In this document: one piece after another, positions 12,210 through 22,405 of the stretch
Layout of the letters: each line of letters begins with the position of its first letter
Numbering within the stretch: the first letter of the stretch is position 1
Translations under genes and position numbers: made by a program
Notes under the pieces: generated by a model
What the model was told of the DNA's origin: nothing
Database searches by the model: none
The model's input: the letters and a program-made list of their open reading frames with translations, nothing else
Source: Chara braunii
Taxonomy: Eukaryota; Streptophyta; Charophyceae; Charales; Characeae
DNA: 45,308 nucleotides
Assembly (NCBI GenBank): GCA_003427395.1
Contig: BFEA01000148.1
Span: forward strand, 682,130 to 727,437
Direction: 5' to 3'

Positions 12210-12547
12210 AGTGTGCTGTGTGTCTGTGCATGCATGTCTATCTCACATCCTGCTGGTTCCCCTTCTCGCTTGTATGTTGAAGGCTTTTGCCAGTTTTTCT
12301 GACCTCCATGTGCGTGTTGGTTGCCCCTACTGTCTCCTATTTTGCTACCAGGTTATACCATTTACCCCAAGTGCAGGGGTGCTGGAATGGGTGCAGGGTA
12401 CAATTCCTCTGGGAGAGTACTTGCTGGGCAGGTGATCACCATCCTCCATGTCTAGCAACTAGCAAAGACTGCATGGCATTGTGTAGCAGATTGAAAATTG
12501 CGTATGCAGCTTTGTACACTTACACAATCACACCCTCAGCCTATTCG

Positions 12548-12663
12548 GAGTGACTATCGTGACAAATCGGCTCATGACTTTGCCTTGTTAGATGATACAA
12601 GCACCGAGTGACTATGGTGACAAATCGGCTCATGACTTTGCCTTGTTAGATGATAGAAGCACC
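12548..12663. repeat. 58-bp tandem duplication
   Basis: GAGTGACTATCGTGACAAAT begins each unit (12548 and 12606); the two differ at two positions. Confidence 0.9.
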
Positions 12664-12758
12664 GTTGCACATACAGTCTAGCTGTATCTGTTCATTGATG
12701 ATCATTGCTTTCTGAATTGTGGATTAAGCTTCAAGGGGCGTTCTTTTTACCTTTATGA

Positions 12759-12761
<3 letters not shown>

Positions 12762-12842
<81 letters not shown>
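12762..12842. repeat. (CT)n microsatellite of about 81 bp
   Basis: An uninterrupted TC run; the artefactual copy at 577-657 has exactly the same length. Confidence 0.98.
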
Positions 12843-12846
<4 letters not shown>

Positions 12847-12998
12847 CCCCCCCTGTGCGTGTTACGGTTCTTGCCGTTTTGTTTCTTTGTTTTGATTAGT
12901 TTTTGTAATGAATAGGTTTTTTTCTTTTTTTTTTGCTTTACATATTCTGCCCAGTCCTTGAACTGCGACCGGGCATCCACCCCTCTTCACCCCCTTTT

Positions 12999-13059
12999 GA
13001 CGCGGCGCATTAACGGCCGCGTTGGGAATTTTTGGCTGGGCGAGGTACTGGTGGTTTAA
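12999..13059. mobile_element. Partial copy of the TTTAAACC foldback family
   Basis: It ends GGGCGAGGTACTGGTGGTTT and has an imperfect inner palindrome, GGCGCATTAACGGCCGCG. The other terminal repeat is not found. An AAG-rich run follows. Confidence 0.5.
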
Positions 13060-13071
13060 AAGAATTAGCCT

Positions 13072-13167
13072 CAAAAGAAGAAGAATAAGAAGAAGAAGCA
13101 AACTTACCATTTAAGAAACACTTCAAAAAAGTAGAAGAAGAAAGAAGAAGAAAAAGAAGAACAACTT
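13072..13167. repeat. AAG-rich purine tract
   Basis: Imperfect (AAG)n interrupted by CAAACTTACC. The artefactual copy is at 887-982. There is no open frame beyond low-complexity Lys/Glu. Confidence 0.8.
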
Positions 13168-14261
13168 GAAGAATCAATCCTTCAGCACTGGGCAGGTCTT
13201 TGTTTAAGAAGTAGAAAATGTGAAGATCAAGATCTTAGTACCGATGCCAATGTTAGAATGCAGCTGGTGATCCGGATCGCAACGTACATGATCTGCACTT
13301 CGATGCAGGTGACATGGATGTTGCTGCAAAAAAATAAGGCGAATTATCAGGGCCATAGAGTGAGCATCCCCCAAAAATGGTCTCGTTTCACTATTCGTCA
13401 TTACATGTGCAGAGCGGAAAAAGAGGTTTTCACCCATGAGTCAGATGAAGTGCCACTGTCCCACTCACTCACCAACCTCACATACTAACTATTCACGTGT
13501 CGTTCTTGTAGCTGTAGTTGTCCGTACTTGTTACAGAGGGATCACAATGACCTCCCTCCACAAGACCCCTCCCTCCACAGCACCATGGTGACGTGCTGGG
13601 AAAACCAATTTTCCTGGCGGTGTCTTGGCATCAGTAATTATCTGAAGTCCTGACAGGAGTTTCAGAAATCAAGCACAGCGAGTTAGTGAAACGATGTACA
13701 ATTCGCCAGACTTGGTGGATGGTGAGTAAGTGGAATGAGGCCCAAAGGGTCTCACTTGACCACCCTTTGATTCCACCTACTAATTAGAGAGTGAGGCTCT
13801 GCTCCACTTGCTTTTCCAATCCAAACTTGACAAGTGATTGAGAGTCAATATGGGGATTATCAAATGGAGGTTGATTCAAAAGTTTTTCCTCTTTGGTGAC
13901 TGGCATCCTCCAGAACGACAGCTTCAATTACCTTATTTCACATTTGGTGGGTAATTGAAGGAACTCACATTTGGTGGGTAATGTAGTGGGCCCACCGCAC
14001 GGACCTAAGGCATTCAAAACTATTGTATACTCCAGACCTACGACTCCTATCAGGCCTCGGTACGTCCAACAAGTCAGACTCATGGCAAGGTCGAACTCCA
14101 AGGACAGGAGACGTATTTTCAAGAGTCTCTGCACCACCACCCAGCCTCTGGAAAGTGTTGGCGAAAAACAAATCAAGAGGGGTCCACTTGCGGCCCAAAC
14201 CCTATACCCTAAACATTAGGGGCAAGGGGCAACATGAAATCTCCCCTTCACAGTGAGAGGA

Positions 14262-14321
14262 AACTATGCTTGTAGGGGTCCCCTCTAGATAGCCTTAGGA
14301 GTAGGTAGTGAAAGGCAAAAA
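14262..14321. repeat. Dispersed repeat with TATGCTTGTAGGGGTCCCCT
   Basis: It shares ATGCTTG(T/C)AGGGGTCCCC, CTTAGGAGTAG and GGTAGTGAAAGGCAAAA with 18023-18099, and its second half with 20848-20886 on the other strand. The upstream word GGGGCAACATGA is also common to the two direct copies. The family is not recognised. The artefactual copy is at 2077-2136. Confidence 0.65.
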
Positions 14322-15242
14322 CAGAAGTCAAGGGTTCCTCCTGAAATGGCCAGATCCCCAGCCTGCAGCACCGGAGGCTTGGCCGAGCACTCGGACAATC
14401 CTCACACAGAATTTTCAAGAGGTGTCAGACACACGTCTCAAAGCAAAACAAATACATAGGTACCTGCTCCAGCCTGAGATTGACTAGCATTGCAGGGGGA
14501 TCTGGAGCAGGGGAAACAGTCAATCTCAGTTAATGGTACCATAGGTTTTCCAGGAGGTGATGCTCCCCACCAATAGATGGAGCCCCTCCCCGAGTGTTAG
14601 TGGTGTCTGCGTTTACCAGCACCACTAGCATTGCAGGGGGTGTGATTAAAAAAAAAAAAAAAAAGTTGTCCATCAGCTCCCGCCATTGCCAGGAAGTATA
14701 TCCCATCATTCCCCATGGTACACAATAGAGGGACCAGGTGGCGTTTAGCCACTTCCTCCTATCTTTTGTGCGCTGTGTCCGCCCTTCGATCCCTTTCAGC
14801 CAACAGCCTGCTGAAACTTGTCCCTTTTGCCACTTGTTTCCTGGAAACTACAGCATTGTCAGCATTGTCAAAAAAAACTTCCATATTTGCTCTCGACCCT
14901 GAGCTTCTTTCGTCTCCTTCCGTTACTTCTTCTTCTTCCGTTCATTCGTTTCCCATCTTTACTCAGGACTGTGTCAGGTTTGCCTGTATGTTTTGTCCTC
15001 TCTCTTCTTCTAGCCTGGATGTGGATTGATTTGTCATCCTATGCAGCTCCTCTTCCTCCAGTGATTTGTCTCCCGATCTCGCTCGTGGCCCTGGGTCCTC
15101 TATCCTTCCTGGGCCCATGCACCTCAGTCTCTGCTTTCTACCTTCCCTCCAATGTCCTCCTTTCGATTCTCTTGTTTCTTCCTCCCTCCACCTTCTTCAT
15201 GCCCCACCACTGCATCTCATTCCCATCCCGTTTTCCCCCTAT

Positions 15243-16598
15243 CTACCACTTGTAAATTGGAATTGGTGAGGGGCTTGTGATCCTGGTCCTCTGCCTGGAC
15301 CCTGGGCAGTTGTACCCCTCCACTCCATCAGACCTACATTGTACTGCGGATGTGGGCAATTTGGAAGTATTGGAGCTTGGAAAAACGGATGTCCCTGTTG
15401 CATCTGCTAATATCCCATTGGTCCCCTCTGGGGGTGACTGCCCAAACTTAGGTGTCCCCACATGTGCTGAGCTTAAAGCCAGTCCTCCCGTATCAGAATT
15501 TCCGGCCGCAACATGTCCCCTCCTTCCCTTAGCCGATGAGAGTTCCCTCGCCAACCTTCTTCCTCCTTCCATATTTGTGTTGAGATGTATGGGGGTTGTT
15601 CCTCCGGAATCGTAGACTGTCTTGTCTCCCACCTTCGATTCCGCTAGGGTGGCAGTCCATGTGCCGCATCTGATGTTGTTTCTCTTCATCTCCTGTTGGC
15701 TTCCTGTCCTGGTGCATTTTTCTCTCCTTCCTGCCTGGTTGTATCCCTGCTATGAGCCTGCGATCTCTACCTTTCTGTTTGACGTTCCTCCCTCCTTCTT
15801 ACTTGCTCTTGTTGAGTCGCTCCTGGTTGATTACTAAGAAATTGTGTGAATCTTTCCTTATGTCCTCGTTGCCTTGGCGCTTCTTCTCTTCTTCTGCCTT
15901 CCTCTTGTCGGTTCCTGAGACAGTTATCCTCTGTGTGGTAGTACCAACGACAGCAATGACAATGATCGGTGTAGGGAGGTACTATATCCACCTTCCACCG
16001 ATCACCCGAAGGACCCTGAATCGTCAAATCATCGTTCACCTCATATCATGCACGCGGGTCGAAGTCCATTTTGACATTCATTAATTTTGGACGGGATCTG
16101 TTGTACTCCGGAGGGTGCATCTGCAACACTTCTCCAAACATTCCCCTTGCTGCACTTCTGAGGTAGTAGTACGCGTCCAGTGGGACCCTTAGGGCGATGA
16201 TCCGTAAGTTGGTAGTAGCTTCTTGAAGTAGTACGCGTCATTTACGGTTTGCAAACCGTGATGTATTCGACTTCTGCCACTTCCTTGGTATTTTCCACGT
16301 AAGAAATCACGTTTGTTCCTTCAAAACTTATTCTCCCCCTGCGCACTTCCAGGCTGAACCTCCTCTGGGCCAACCACCCGTCTTCGTAAGCCCTGATTAG
16401 GTCCTCTTTTACTGCCCTCGACAACTTCCTTGCCTCCTCTTGAAAGATCAGGATAATCATACATTCCTTTAACCATTGTTTTTTAATTTCGTTGACCGCT
16501 CCGTTGACCACGTATCTCTTCCCGTGCTCATCTTCTACCTTTCCCCCTAGATCCAAGTCGTTTGGGCATATGCCCTCATCGTAGCAGCGTCCCACCAA
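15243..16598 (-). pseudogene. Decayed LINE ORF1 (gag-like, CCHC zinc knuckle)
   Basis: Minus-strand reading runs from about 16598 down to 15243 across several frames. The 5' part is open for 118 codons (16242-16598). Another frame then carries a segment with LRIIALRVPLDAYYYLRS and GEVLQMHPP, which resembles the central region of plant L1-type ORF1 proteins. The next frame has VDIVPPYTDHCHCC continuing into a CX2CX4HX4C zinc knuckle (within 15767-16039), followed by Arg/Glu-rich sequence and a 148-codon open frame (15243-15689). At least two frame changes and stops are needed to join these pieces, so it is a remnant. No ORF2 follows on the same strand. Family assignment rests on the knuckle and the residues before it. 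Confidence 0.6.
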
Positions 16599-17056
16599 CT
16601 CTCATACCCTATCTTCCTCTCCCCTTAGGTCGGGTGACCCCACTGGGCGATGTCCGCCCTAACTGCCTTGGTCTTGACGAGATGCCATCACCAAATTTTT
16701 GTTGGTGTTCTAGGGTTTGACTTTGATGGGCGCTTTGTTGGAAGCTCTGTTGTGTTGACTCTGATCCTCCATTTTTTCCAGTTAACACTCCCTCACCAAC
16801 TCCACCTTCCTACCCTACTCTGCCTACCAGGACTGCTCAGTGGATTACCAACTATGAGAAGTCGTCTCCTCCACTCTCGTTGTGGAGTGTGCTGGAATCC
16901 CTCCCGTTCCCTGTCATGCCGGCGGGGGTGACGGGTGAAAAGCGCCGCAGCAGCGACGTCCGATACGAGAGCGCTACACTACCCGCCCAGTGCCAACGCT
17001 CCTCACCCATGAATTGCATTACAACTCCACCTTTCTACCCGTCCTATACTAGAGTG

Positions 17057-17333
17057 CTACGCTACCCGCCCGGGTCAGCCTATTTTCCCGGGCGGCCTGG
17101 CCGTGCAAGGACTAGGGAAGGTCCCAGGGGAAATTAAAAAAAAATCAAAAAAATCCGAAAACAAACTATGTTATGCAGAAAAATACATTGACAACTTTTG
17201 CCTCAGGGTCACATACAAAAGGTCAACGGGCAAGATCTGCGCATGGCAACTCTGTATATATTAATATATATATTTTTAATTAGTTTTCTTTTTGTTTTTT
17301 GCCCGGCTGGCCTGGGCCACTCTAGTAGCCCAG
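17057..17333. mobile_element. Reversed, diverged copy of the CTAGGCTACCAG element
   Basis: In reverse orientation it carries CGTGCAAGGAC, CTATGTTATGC, GCCTCAGGGTCACAT and GGCCACTCTAGTAGCCCAG, matching the element at 42803-43080 read on the other strand. The central AT-rich part differs. It lies about 50 bp from the U6-like sequence. Confidence 0.65.
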
Positions 17334-17383
17334 ACCGTTTGTCTGTTTCCTTCTCATCTGGGGATAGCCTTTTTTTTTCCTCT

Positions 17384-17484
17384 AAAAATTTGGACCATTT
17401 CTCGATTCATGTGTGTCATCCTTGCGCACGGGCGATGCTAATCTTCTCTATATCGTTCCAATTTTAATGGATTTCCCAAAGGAC
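17384..17484 (-). ncRNA. U6 snRNA-like sequence, probably a pseudogene
   Basis: Read on the minus strand, about 101 nt follow U6 snRNA end to end: a 5' GTCCTTTGGGAAATCC stem region, then AAAATTGGAACGATA, AGAGAAGATTAGCAT, GTGCGCAAGGATGACAC and AATCGAGAAATGGTCCAAAT ending in T5. Differences from the plant consensus as I remember it include ATATAG for ATACAG and a changed GGCCCC segment. There is no clear plant upstream element (TCCCACATCG) and the only TATA-like stretch is too close to the 5' end. An A-rich run follows the 3' end, which would fit a retrotransposed copy. Confidence 0.75.
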
Positions 17485-17560
17485 AGCCATATATTTTTTT
17501 TCTCTCACCTCACACATTTTTAACTGTCGTTTTTTAACTTTGGGGGTAACTTCAACAAAG

Positions 17561-17719
17561 TCACAAAAACGAGTTATAATTGCACAATGGGGCAAGATAC
17601 AGTTTGCAATTGCACTTCGGGCACCCTACCTGGCCACAAAGCTGGGTTGTATACATTGCCCAAACTGCAATTCGAAACTGTATCTTGGCCCATAGAACAA
17701 TTATAACTCATTTTTGTGG
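17561..17719. mobile_element. Foldback of about 160 bp with long nearly complementary arms
   Basis: The left arm starts CACAAAAACGAGTTATAATT and the right arm ends AATTATAACTCATTTTTGTG. Pairing continues inward through CAAGATACAGTTT/AAACTGTATCTTG for about 65 bp per arm with scattered mismatches. A MITE is likely; a small-RNA hairpin is possible because the arms are long and imperfect. No target-site duplication is evident. Confidence 0.7.
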
Positions 17720-17789
17720 CTCCCGCCTAGTCTCCCCCTTCTTTTTTCCCCCTTTTGAACCTCTGGATACCCCTGATCGGTATTAGGGG

Positions 17790-20268
17790 GGTCTATGAAC
17801 AACACGGGTGTGAGTGCGAGTGCCAGTGGGTTGTGTGTGGCCTATGGGAGAGTGTTGGCCATAGCCTCTGCGGCTACTTGAGGAGGGGTGGGGGAATATG
17901 AGAAAGGGAGGCACAACTGCTGGAAAAATGCTCGGTCTTTGCGTTAGCCGGACCCCCACGGGCGGCCCCACCCCATCTCTAACCACCACGGGGAGGGGGG
18001 CAACATGATTTGCCTCGTTTGCGAGGCCCTATGCTTGCAGGGGTCCCCTCTATATATAGTCTTAGGAGTAGCGGTAGGAAGGTAGTGAAAGGCAAAATGA
18101 TTTGAGAGAAGAATATGGTGTAGCAACTGTAGTTTAAAAGAAAAAAGAAAAAATGTTTTTTTTTTTTAATAGAAAAAGGGACGACGTTCTGCTATGACGC
18201 CCCAACCTCACGCCCAGCGCGACTTCCTGTTTCGGAGTGTTAGGGGACCCGGAAGTGCGGAAAAGGGGTGTGCCAAGGATTTTAGGAAAGTGGGGGTGCC
18301 CAGGTCGGAACTGAGATCTCCGGTGGCAAGCTGAGGGGTAGTTGAGCAAGCTGGTAATCCCGAGTTATATTGGACTTCGGGAGACCGGGCTACCTCCGGT
18401 GTGAGTGTCGTTGTCGCAGTCGGTCCCATATCCGATGGACCACCGGGACGCTGTGGGTGTCCCGCTGGGTGATCAGCCGCTGGCGCCACTCATGGCAGGC
18501 CTCAGGCGCAGGCTGTGTGCTCGGTGTTCGGCTTCGGTCCGGGTTCGTCGAACGAACCCCGCGGCTCGATACTCGCTGTCCTGTTGGTACTCGGGGCACG
18601 GGGGTCGCGGGTTCGCGGCCAGTAGGAGGCGAGTGCGTGCCACGGGGCAGCTGTCAGGCAGTGAAAAGGCAACATGAGGCGGTAGGGGGCGAAGTCTGTC
18701 TCAATGATGGCGACACCAGGTTCGGCGATGACGTGGCTTACGTGCGAGCTGGGAAAATGGGAGGGAAAGGGGATCGCACTTAGTGCCCGTTCAATGTCTC
18801 ATTCACAGACACGTTCGTTTCCTGTCCGAAAGGGGAATTTTGGAGGGTTGGGGCGGGGTTGTGCGAGAAGATGAGCGTTTTTCCACTCCCAGTATTCTTG
18901 AAACCGGTCGTGTCTCAGGATTTCCTGATCCGTGATGCGGAAGGGAGTCCTATCATCCATGCTATCGAGATTTTGGGTGTTTTAGACATGGACTCGAGCG
19001 CGGGTCTTGTAGACGCGCGTATAGGCGGGGGCTTCTTTTGATCGAGTCTGCGCAAGACCACGTTTACGGTCAGTCGGGTCAGATCGACTAGCTATCCCTT
19101 TGGTTGGGAGATCGTCTGGTCCGTCGTTAGCCCGTGCGTACGTCGAGAAATGGATACCAGGAAGGCAACACGTGGGCAATCACATATTTGAATCAGCCAT
19201 TCGTTTACCCGTCAGGGCATACATCAGTCGGGACCGCCGAGCGTTTGTTAGATTTTTTTGTCCAAAAGGGAACGGGAAGCTGATCATGCATACTCAAGCA
19301 TCGATCGAACTCATGCATCAATCAACCATAAACAAGAAACTCGACAAAGGTGTGTACATGAAGCCATGCCACCAAGGAGGCCTACATCATCTTAACCCTA
19401 TTAGACAATCGTCGTGTCCGATTTTCAACGATCTAAAAAAGAGAGTCATCACCCCATACACAAGATCTGAAGGTTGGCAATTCCGTAACATGTATGAGGC
19501 GCATCCAATCCGAGCGCAGGGTGGGGGCACGAAAACGACGAATTTCGAGTTAAACTAGTCATCAAAAAATTGCGCGAGGAGGGGTGAGGGAAGTGCGCGA
19601 GTTCATTCCACACACAGACCATAGGCAGAAAGTCCAACATGATTCTCAAGAGGATTGGAAAAACGGTCGTACAAGGTCGGCCAAGGTGGAAATCAAAATT
19701 TAGACAGAAGATTGGAGAAAGGCATCATCCCACACACACATCGCTCTCTATCTCTCTTTCTTCCACGTTACATCACCTATAATGCGGGCAGTCCGTCGCC
19801 TCGCACCAACACCGAGTCGTCACCCCGCTTAGCCCAAGTACGCAAGCCAGGTTCGCCCGTGCGCCACAGTTCGTCGCGGCCCGCACGTCAACCCCGCATA
19901 CTCAACACCAGCTCGTCGGGTCGCCCAACTCCCACATCAACTCACCTCTTCACTTACACGTTAGTCGACCCTCACTGGTCGCTCTAAACCTTGAAATGTC
20001 CCGAATTTCTTAGAGAGAGAGCTTTAATCGCGCTCGCAAGATTTATAGCATGCATGTATGCGCGGCGAATACGGGATTGCGCTTTCGAGAAGGAGGGGAG
20101 GAGAAAGGAAGTGCCTACTTTCTGCATGGCCAGGCCGCGACGTGGGGGACGTAGCCACTCTCCACGCATCGATCTGAGCATGCAACGTCTTGGCCAATCA
20201 GATCGTAGGGAGGCACATGCATAGCAGGAAGAAAGGAGGCGGGAAGAAGGCGAGAGAATCAAGAAGAG
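17790..20268. other. Stretch without a recognised gene (duplicated at 5605-8083)
   Basis: Apart from the dispersed repeat at 18023-18099 this is moderately GC-rich sequence, especially 18300-18680. The longest frame is 152 codons (19100-19558, plus strand), with no domain I recognise and no sign of splice structure. I make no gene call. Confidence 0.5.
18023..18099. repeat. Dispersed repeat with TATGCTTGCAGGGGTCCCCT
   Basis: It is the second copy of the repeat at 14262-14321, with a TATATATA run and a short duplication (GCGGTAGGAAG) near the end. The artefactual copy is at 5838-5914. Confidence 0.65.
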
Positions 20269-21108
20269 AGATACAGTTACAATTGCGCCCGCCAAAAGTT
20301 ACAGTCACACGCAGGATTAAGGGCGCCACTCAGTCAGAACTCTGCTCCCGCCGCAGGAAGCCGCGCGCAAGCAAGAAGCACAGCGCAACAAAAATTTCAA
20401 AGTTCCTAAACTCCTATCTAAGTCCGAATTGCAGAAAAAGAAAATTCCGAAGAATGAAAACTCGAAAACAATTTCGAGGAGCCCACGGGGGCTCGACAGG
20501 AAATTTCGAAAAAGAAAACGACATTCCCGCGCATTCGTCGCGCCAAAATTCCCGTTCCCCTTAGCCCGAGCAGAACAAGAAGGAAGCTATGGCAACAGTT
20601 ATTTCTCGCGCTCTCTAAGGCGCGGTCTCCTAACTGCCTACGCGGGACTTTTCCCGATACTGGCCCAACAAAATCGAAAAGGAAAACGAAAAAGAAGTGA
20701 GGGCATCCATGCAACTTGCCCAGCCAACCCATCCCTACGTACTTCACCCGACTAACCCGCCCCGTTCCCCCAAAGCAGCTTCGCGCAGAAAGTCACATGA
20801 TTACAGAAAATGGTTCGTCACACTGCAATGTCATGGGGCATATTTTCTTTCACTACCTACCTACCCCTACTCCTAAGGCTATACAGGACCATGGTCCAAG
20901 GGTTCCGTCTCGAACGCATAACACTCCGAGACGGGCCAACACTGCGTGCCTCCTGGATGTTTCGCCGGGCCAGTGGCATGGGTTGCGTGCCCCCCATGAT
21001 CCCCAAATGAAATTAAATAGGCCGCCGCTTTGCGGCGGTAACAGTCAACGCTGCGGCCGCCCATTTACATTTCATTTCACTGCAAAGAAATATCCTGGAT
21101 CTGGACAT
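20269..21108. other. Stretch without a recognised gene
   Basis: It is the first sequence beyond the duplicated block. It contains short Lys/Arg-rich open frames (20429-20755, 20716-21243) in overlapping registers and a reverse fragment of the dispersed repeat at 20848-20886. I recognise nothing else. Confidence 0.5.
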
Positions 21109-21249
21109 GTTTTAAGCAGAGATGCGGAAAAGCAGTTCAATCTCGACATTCTGCACCTTTCCACAAACAAGTCCAGATTCAGGTGTTCAATCCAATCGTC
21201 TTTGCCAATAGGACCTCGCCCCAGGGGACCTCTGCAAGCATAGCTTCCT
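21109..21249. repeat. 141-bp direct repeat, copy A
   Basis: It matches 21658-21798 with two visible mismatches. It begins GTTTTAAGCAGAGATGC and ends CAAGCATAGCTTCCT. A later 16-bp word (ACTAACTGTGCCTCCC at 21313 and 21937) shows that the duplication once extended further, with different sequence now in between. Confidence 0.9.
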
Positions 21250-21353
21250 TCAAGCGATTTGTCAACATCGACAGTATTTGCCTTTTCTTTATTTTATGGG
21301 AAGGTACTCAACACTAACTGTGCCTCCCTTTTCATTTGCCCCCATCCCCATCT

Positions 21354-21466
21354 AGTAACAGTGGTGTCTAAAGCCAACGCTCTCCCAAAGGCAACCCACT
21401 CACACGAGTAACAGTGGTGTCTAAAGCCAACGCTCTCCCAAGCACAACAGGCAACCCACTCACACG
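21354..21466. repeat. Two tandem units of 53 and 60 bp
   Basis: AGTAACAGTGGTGTCTAAAG continues into CCAACGCTCTCCCAA and GGCAACCCACTCACACG in both units. The second has a 7-bp insertion (CACAACA region). Confidence 0.9.
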
Positions 21467-21469
21467 TGC

Positions 21470-21636
21470 ACTCAAGGGCAACGGCCTTGAGATATCAGCA
21501 TTAACTGACCTGCCCCAGGTAGAATAGTTTTCTTTAGGTCAGCTGGTTGCACCTGGATTTGAACCAATGGGTTTATCTTTAGGGTCTGCATTTCACCAGT
21601 TCATGGGTGTACCAGCTGAGCTAGGCCCATTGGTTT
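21470..21636 (-). mobile_element. tRNA-derived SINE-like element, shorter copy
   Basis: On the minus strand: CTAGCTCAGCTGGTACACCC (A box), then TGAACTGGTGAAAT, GGTTCAAATCC (B box), GGTCAGTTAATGCTGATATC and CAAGGCCGTTGCCCTTGAG. The order is that of 31296-31660, with about 150 bp of the body missing. The tRNA cloverleaf is degenerate, so it is not a functional tRNA gene. Confidence 0.65.
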
Positions 21637-21657
21637 GAGCCTTCTTGGGCAGGACTT

Positions 21658-21798
21658 GTTTTAAGCAGAGATGCAGAAAAGCAGTTCAATCTCGACATTC
21701 TGCACCTTTCCACCAACAAGTCCAGATTCAGGTGTTCAATCCAATCGTCTTTGCCAATAGGACCTCGCCCCAGGGGACCTCTGCAAGCATAGCTTCCT
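21658..21798. repeat. 141-bp direct repeat, copy B
   Basis: It is the counterpart of 21109-21249 at an offset of 549 bp. After it, 138 bp with small hairpins (ACCTCTC/GAGAGGT) replace the 63 bp found after copy A, before the shared ACTAACTGTGCCTCCC. Confidence 0.9.
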
Positions 21799-21949
21799 AC
21801 CTCTCTTCCGTGAAGGGAGGTTAGTAGGTTACCTCTCTGAGTGGAGAGAGGTCAATGCATGCTTGCCCCTTCGCCCCAGCGTTTAGGGTGCAGGCCGTCG
21901 GTGGGGGCCGCCTACCACAAGGACCGAGCCTTTGCCACTAACTGTGCCT

Positions 21950-21952
<3 letters not shown>

Positions 21953-21986
<34 letters not shown>

Positions 21987-22062
21987 GTAGAAATTTTTAT
22001 TCCCAATAAAGTCTGGCAGCCTTAGCCAGCTTCGCTTTTGACGGGACCTGTTAGAGACCCAG
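21953..22062 (-). mobile_element. 5'-truncated LINE 3' end with poly(A) tail
   Basis: On the minus strand AAGCGAAGCTGGCTAAGGCT, then GCCAG..AATAAAAATT is followed by 30 A (T30 at 21953-21982). The LINE at 40180-45040 has AAGCGAAGCTGGCTAATGCT, GCCAG and AATAAAAC in its 3' region. I infer a short retrotransposed tail of the same family. Confidence 0.6.
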
Positions 22063-22405
22063 GATATGCCCATCTCACTTTCATGAAAAAGGCTGCCTAC
22101 TTGAAACCATTCCTACATCGTGCTGTCCTCTATATCTCTCTAGGCTGGAGGAGCTAAGCTCAACTCAACAAAATATATCCATCTCACTTACATGAAAGAA
22201 GTCAACCTACTTAAAAGCATTCCTACAACGTACTGTCATCTAGGTCTCTCTAGTCTGGAGGAGCTGAGGTCAACTCAACAGTATATACCCATCTCACTTG
22301 CCTAAAAGAAAACTACCTACTTGAAACCATTCCAACATCATATTGTCCTCTATGTCTCTCTAGGCTGGAGGAGTGAAGCTCAACTCAACAGTATATATCT
22401 ATTCT
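22061..22405. repeat. Three 110-bp tandem units
   Basis: Units 22061-22170, 22171-22280 and 22281-22390 share CCATCTCACTT, CTACTTGAAACCATTCC, ATCTCTCTAGGCTGGAGGAG and CAACTCAACA. A partial fourth begins at 22391. The units differ at roughly one base in ten. They lie directly upstream of the LINE tail and could be part of that element. Confidence 0.85.

Larger units (their letters stand above)
12186..20268 (+). repeat. 8083-bp direct repeat, second copy (the genuine locus)
   Basis: This is the counterpart of 1-8083. Here the sequence continues smoothly on both sides: upstream the (TG)n joins a (CT)n tract, and downstream AAGAAGAG runs on into ordinary sequence at 20269 instead of an adapter. 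It contains no convincing complete gene, only a decayed LINE ORF1, a U6-like sequence, foldbacks and microsatellites. Confidence 0.95.

Noticed and set aside
11853-12280. Open frames with long Ser-Leu or Arg-Glu repeats
   Set aside because: They are translations of (CT)n/(GA)n and of the N gap.
14818-15255. A 145-codon plus-strand frame rich in Leu, Pro and Ser
   Set aside because: It is pyrimidine-rich low-complexity sequence adjoining the LINE ORF1 remnant, which reads on the other strand. No domain is seen.
19100-19558. A 152-codon plus-strand frame as a gene
   Set aside because: I recognise no domain, and neither splice sites nor start context support it. It is noted only as an open frame.
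1-20268. A recent biological tandem or segmental duplication of 8.1 kb
   Set aside because: The perfect identity, including microsatellite lengths, and a sequencing adapter exactly at the breakpoint make an assembly loop the simpler explanation.
21549-21632. A functional tRNA gene with a GAA anticodon-like loop
   Set aside because: A and B boxes are good, but the D, anticodon and acceptor stems do not pair; it fits a SINE head better.
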